From positions 1 to 64,000 of the forward strand of contig DATFKA010000008.1 in assembly GCA_035268885.1 (NCBI GenBank): 64,000 bases of DNA, in the 5' to 3' direction. The notes under the pieces were generated by a model. That model had not been told where the DNA came from and made no database searches. It saw nothing but the letters and a program-made list of their open reading frames with translations. Both the position numbers and the translations under genes were made by a program. Origin of the DNA: DATFKA01 sp035268885 (GTDB taxonomy: Bacteria > Bacteroidota > Bacteroidia > Chitinophagales > Saprospiraceae). Shown piece after piece: positions 61,314-64,000 of this stretch (positions within the stretch are counted from its first letter, which is position 1; each line of letters begins with the position of its first letter).

Positions 61314-64000
61314 TCAGGCATCCACGGCCTCAATGATTTTTTTGAGTAGGGCATTGGCCTGTTTCAGGCTGCGTACATTGTCCTTAATGACGATCAGGTG
61401 GCGGTTGGATTGCTTCATGCTCAGCCCCTCTTTCTTGCCTTTGGAGACGATATAGCCCATAATTTGCTGGAAGATCTCACTTTCGTAAAATGGGGATTGC
61501 GGGTTTTCCACAAAATAGCAGCGCAGTTTATTGTTCTTTAGGATCAGGCGTTCAAAACCTAGCTCTATACAACTCCAGCGCAGGCGCAGCCCAGCGAATA
61601 ACTCCATGACCTGCGGCGGAATCTTGCCAAAGCGATCCCGTAGCTTTTGCTGAAAAGCTTCCAGCTCTTCTTCATTCTTGAGCTTATCCAACTCTGTGTA
61701 AATATTCAGTCGCTCCTGAATATTGGTAATGTAGGCATCCGGAATGAGCATCTCCACGTCGGTATCGACCTGTACGTCGCGCACGTAGTAGCGCTTCTTT
61801 TCCAGTTCCTCCTGGAATAGATCTTTGTATTCGTTTTCTTTTAATTCAATAACGGCTTCCTCCAAAATCCGTTGGTAGGTCTCGTAACCAATATCGGTGA
61901 TAAAGCCACTTTGCTCTGCGCCCAGCAAATTACCCGCTCCGCGGATATCCAGGTCACGCATGGCAATGTTGAAGCCACTCCCCAGATCCGAGAATTCCTC
62001 CAGCGTGCGCAGGCGCTTGCGGGCATCGGAAGTCAGGGTAGAAATGGGTGGACTAAACAGGTAGCAGAAAGCTTTCTTATTCGAGCGGCCTACCCGACCG
62101 CGCAGCTGATGCAAATCACTCATGCCAAACTGATTGGCATTATTGATGATCATGGTATTGGCATTGGGGATGTCCAGGCCCGTTTCAATAATATTGGTGC
62201 AGACCAGCACGTCGTACTGGTGATCGATAAAGTCTACCAGGGTTTTTTCCAGCTCCCTGGGCTCCATCTGGCCGTGCGCCATGGCAATGTCCACGTCGGG
62301 AGAAAGGCGCCGCAACATAGCGGTGATATCGGGTAGATTCTTTACCCGGTTGTGCACAAAAAACACCTGTCCGCCGCGGTTGATTTCGTAATCGATGGAA
62401 TCCTTTATGAGTTCATTATTAAACACGCGGACCTCGGTGTGGATGGGCTGTCGGTTGGGCGGCGGAGTCCTGATGATCGATAAATCGCGCGCACTCATCA
62501 GGGAAAACTGTAGGGTCCGGGGAATGGGGGTAGCGGTCAGGGTTAGGGTGTCCACGTTTACTTTTAGGTTCCGGAGTTTTTCCTTGGCAGCTACGCCGAA
62601 CTTTTGCTCTTCGTCGATAACCAGTAGGCCGAGGTCCTTGAAGCCTACTTTTTTATTCAGTAAAGAGTGGGTACCGATGATTAGATCAATCTCTCCGGCC
62701 TTAAGCTGTTCAAATATTTCGCGTTTCTGCTTGGCGGTCTTAAAGCGATTCAGGTAGTCGGTGGTGACCCCAAATTCTTTGAGTCGCTCGTTGAAGGTGT
62801 GAAAATGCTGTAGGGCCAGGATGGTGGTCGGCACCAGGATGGCGGCTTGCTTACCGCCGACGATGGCTTTAAAGGCGGCGCGTATGGCAATTTCCGTTTT
62901 ACCAAAGCCCACGTCTCCACAGATAAGTCGATCCATGGGGTAGGGTTTTTTCATATCTTCCTTGACCGCTTCGGTGGCCGTGGCCTGGTCGGGCGTGTCT
63001 TCGTAGATAAAGGAAGCTTCCAGCTCGGTTTGTAGATAGCCGTCGGGCGGAAAAGCAAAACCTTCGGCAGCCTTGCGTTTGGCGTACAGTTTAATCAGCT
63101 CTTTGGCAATGTCTTTTACCTTGCGTTTGGTTTTGCGCTTGAGGGTCTTCCAGGCGTCGGAGCCGATCTTGTGCAGCTTGGGTTTGGAGCCATCCTTGCC
63201 GACGTATTTGGAGATCTTGTGCAGGGAGTTGATACTAACGTAGAGGATATCATTATTCTTGTAAATTAGGCGGACCGATTCCTGTAGATGGCCATTGATG
63301 TCAATCTTTTCTAGCCCGGAATAGCGGCCGATTCCGTGATCGATGTGGGTAACGTAGTCGCCGGGTTGCAGCTCGCGTAGCATACGCAGGTTGAGCGCCT
63401 GATCTTTGGTAAAGCCTGATTTAAGTTTGTAGCGGTGGAAGCGCTCAAAGATCTGGTGGTCGGTATAGCAGGCGATCTTTAGGTCCTGATCAATAAATCC
63501 CTCGTGAATGGCATTGGCGACTGGGTGGAATTGTACATTAGCTTCCAGGTCTTCAAAAATGGCGTAAAAGCGCTCAATTTGTTTGGGGTTTTCGGCAAAG
63601 AGATAGATTTCGATATTTTCTTTCCGCCTAGCGCGAAAATCGTCGATCAGGAGGTTGAAATTCTTATTGAAGCTGGGCTGGGGCTGAGCCTGGTAAACGA
63701 ATTTTTGATTGAATTCGATGGGTTGTTGACGCTCACTCCAACAGATAATGGAACGGTCCTTGATGTCTTCCATCACTTCTGCCGGACGGATAAAAGCCCG
63801 GTCTTTAAATATTTTCTTCAGTTCTTCTTCTTCCACTAAAGCCACGCCTTCGGCAAAAGCCTGCGCCTTTTCAAAGCAGCTCTGTAGTCGATCAAGGATA
63901 TTCTCAAAATCCTTGATCCAGATGTGCATACTATCGGGTAATACCCGAAAAATAGAGACTTTGTCTTGTCGCGCGAAGCGCGTATTGATATTGGGTACGA
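61314..64000 (-). CDS. mfd: transcription-repair coupling factor Mfd, 5' part beyond window
   Basis: The frame from ATG 63929 continues in register to the window edge without a stop, and the extra codons (QDKVSIFRVLPDS) read like Mfd, so the true start lies outside. 894 residues are inside. The RNA-polymerase-interacting domain is LQPGDYVTHIDHGIGRYSGL. Translocase motifs: Walker A GDVGFGKTE, VIDEEQKFGV and the RecG-like QLRGRVGRS. The C-terminal TRCF domain is intact. The UvrB-homology N-terminus is only partly present. Removes stalled RNA polymerase and recruits UvrA. Confidence 0.96.
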   Translation of the reverse strand, partial: VPNINTRFARQDKVSIFRVLPDSMHIWIKDFENILDRLQSCFEKAQAFAEGVALVEEEELKKIFKDRAFIRPAEVMEDIKDRSIICWSERQQPIEFNQKFVYQAQPQPSFNKNFNLLIDDFRARRKENIEIYLFAENPKQIERFYAIFEDLEANVQFHPVANAIHEGFIDQDLKIACYTDHQIFERFHRYKLKSGFTKDQALNLRMLRELQPGDYVTHIDHGIGRYSGLEKIDINGHLQESVRLIYKNNDILYVSINSLHKISKYVGKDGSKPKLHKIGSDAWKTLKRKTKRKVKDIAKELIKLYAKRKAAEGFAFPPDGYLQTELEASFIYEDTPDQATATEAVKEDMKKPYPMDRLICGDVGFGKTEIAIRAAFKAIVGGKQAAILVPTTILALQHFHTFNERLKEFGVTTDYLNRFKTAKQKREIFEQLKAGEIDLIIGTHSLLNKKVGFKDLGLLVIDEEQKFGVAAKEKLRNLKVNVDTLTLTATPIPRTLQFSLMSARDLSIIRTPPPNRQPIHTEVRVFNNELIKDSIDYEINRGGQVFFVHNRVKNLPDITAMLRRLSPDVDIAMAHGQMEPRELEKTLVDFIDHQYDVLVCTNIIETGLDIPNANTMIINNANQFGMSDLHQLRGRVGRSNKKAFCYLFSPPISTLTSDARKRLRTLEEFSDLGSGFNIAMRDLDIRGAGNLLGAEQSGFITDIGYETYQRILEEAVIELKENEYKDLFQEELEKKRYYVRDVQVDTDVEMLIPDAYITNIQERLNIYTELDKLKNEEELEAFQQKLRDRFGKIPPQVMELFAGLRLRWSCIELGFERLILKNNKLRCYFVENPQSPFYESEIFQQIMGYIVSKGKKEGLSMKQSNRHLIVIKDNVRSLKQANALLKKIIEAVDA

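Noticed and set aside
1..64000. CRISPR array, rRNA operon, prophage or complete insertion sequence
   Set aside because: No regularly spaced repeats, no rRNA signatures, no phage structural genes and no intact transposase were found.

Overview
The window comes from a Bacteroidota chromosome, most probably a Saprospiria/Lewinella-like marine lineage. The phylum call rests on a SusC/SusD pair, three proteins with type IX secretion (T9SS) C-terminal sorting domains, many lipoproteins, Bacteroidota-type -7 promoter elements (TAnnTTTG) and the birA-rsfS-ftsH neighbourhood. The class is an inference from gene style only. Most of the window is ordinary chromosome with dense genes and short gaps. There is no rRNA, CRISPR array, prophage or intact insertion sequence.

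Region by region. 1-509 holds no gene. 510-7224: secreted M43-type metalloprotease, biotin ligase, RsfS, FtsH, an EamA exporter and a small membrane-anchored secreted protein. 7327-9754: a MITE-like repeat, peroxiredoxin, ClpS and a secreted endonuclease/phosphatase-fold protein. 9755-14029 (minus): the 5-oxoprolinase genes pxpABC, translationally coupled to an FMN alpha-hydroxy-acid oxidase and preceded by a formate/nitrite-type transporter. 14093-17176: a small metallopeptidase-like protein, a GH3-family synthetase and a PfkB kinase. 17316-19844 is the one clearly accessory stretch: tRNA-Asn and tRNA-Val, then the decayed N-terminus of a tyrosine recombinase, the 3' end of a group II intron, an M20 amidohydrolase and a 173-bp MITE-like element with inverted ends and a target duplication. 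A Cys/Met-metabolism PLP enzyme follows.

21141-32144 is a long minus-strand run: a homocysteine methyltransferase fused in frame to a lipoprotein, an MscS channel, a sulfatase, a P1B-4-type metal ATPase, an amine oxidase, small secreted proteins, a TPR-VWA protein, a small OmpA protein and a polytopic membrane protein. 32241-46410: a larger MscS channel, two OmpH/Skp chaperones, MurI, an aldehyde-dehydrogenase homologue lacking both catalytic residues, DapD, an ornithine-cyclodeaminase-like enzyme, TrmB, an OmpA lipoprotein, an alpha/beta hydrolase and an M1 aminopeptidase. 46527-51508: a giant DUF4175-like protein, a gene fragment, an RsbW-type ATPase and YbeY.

51860-61313 is a co-directional outer-membrane locus: SusC, SusD, a lipoprotein di-heme peroxidase, a T9SS-exported FG-GAP/ASPIC protein and a T9SS type-B surface protein. 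A strong hairpin separates susD from the peroxidase gene, and the last three genes are packed within 6-11 bp. Mfd runs off the right edge.

The most interesting items are two families of short inverted-repeat elements (one single copy; one in two copies 34 kb apart), the tRNA-linked ruin of an integrative element, the catalytically dead aldehyde dehydrogenase, the enzyme-lipoprotein fusion with an internal signal peptide, and the SusCD-peroxidase-T9SS locus. None has been checked against a database here.
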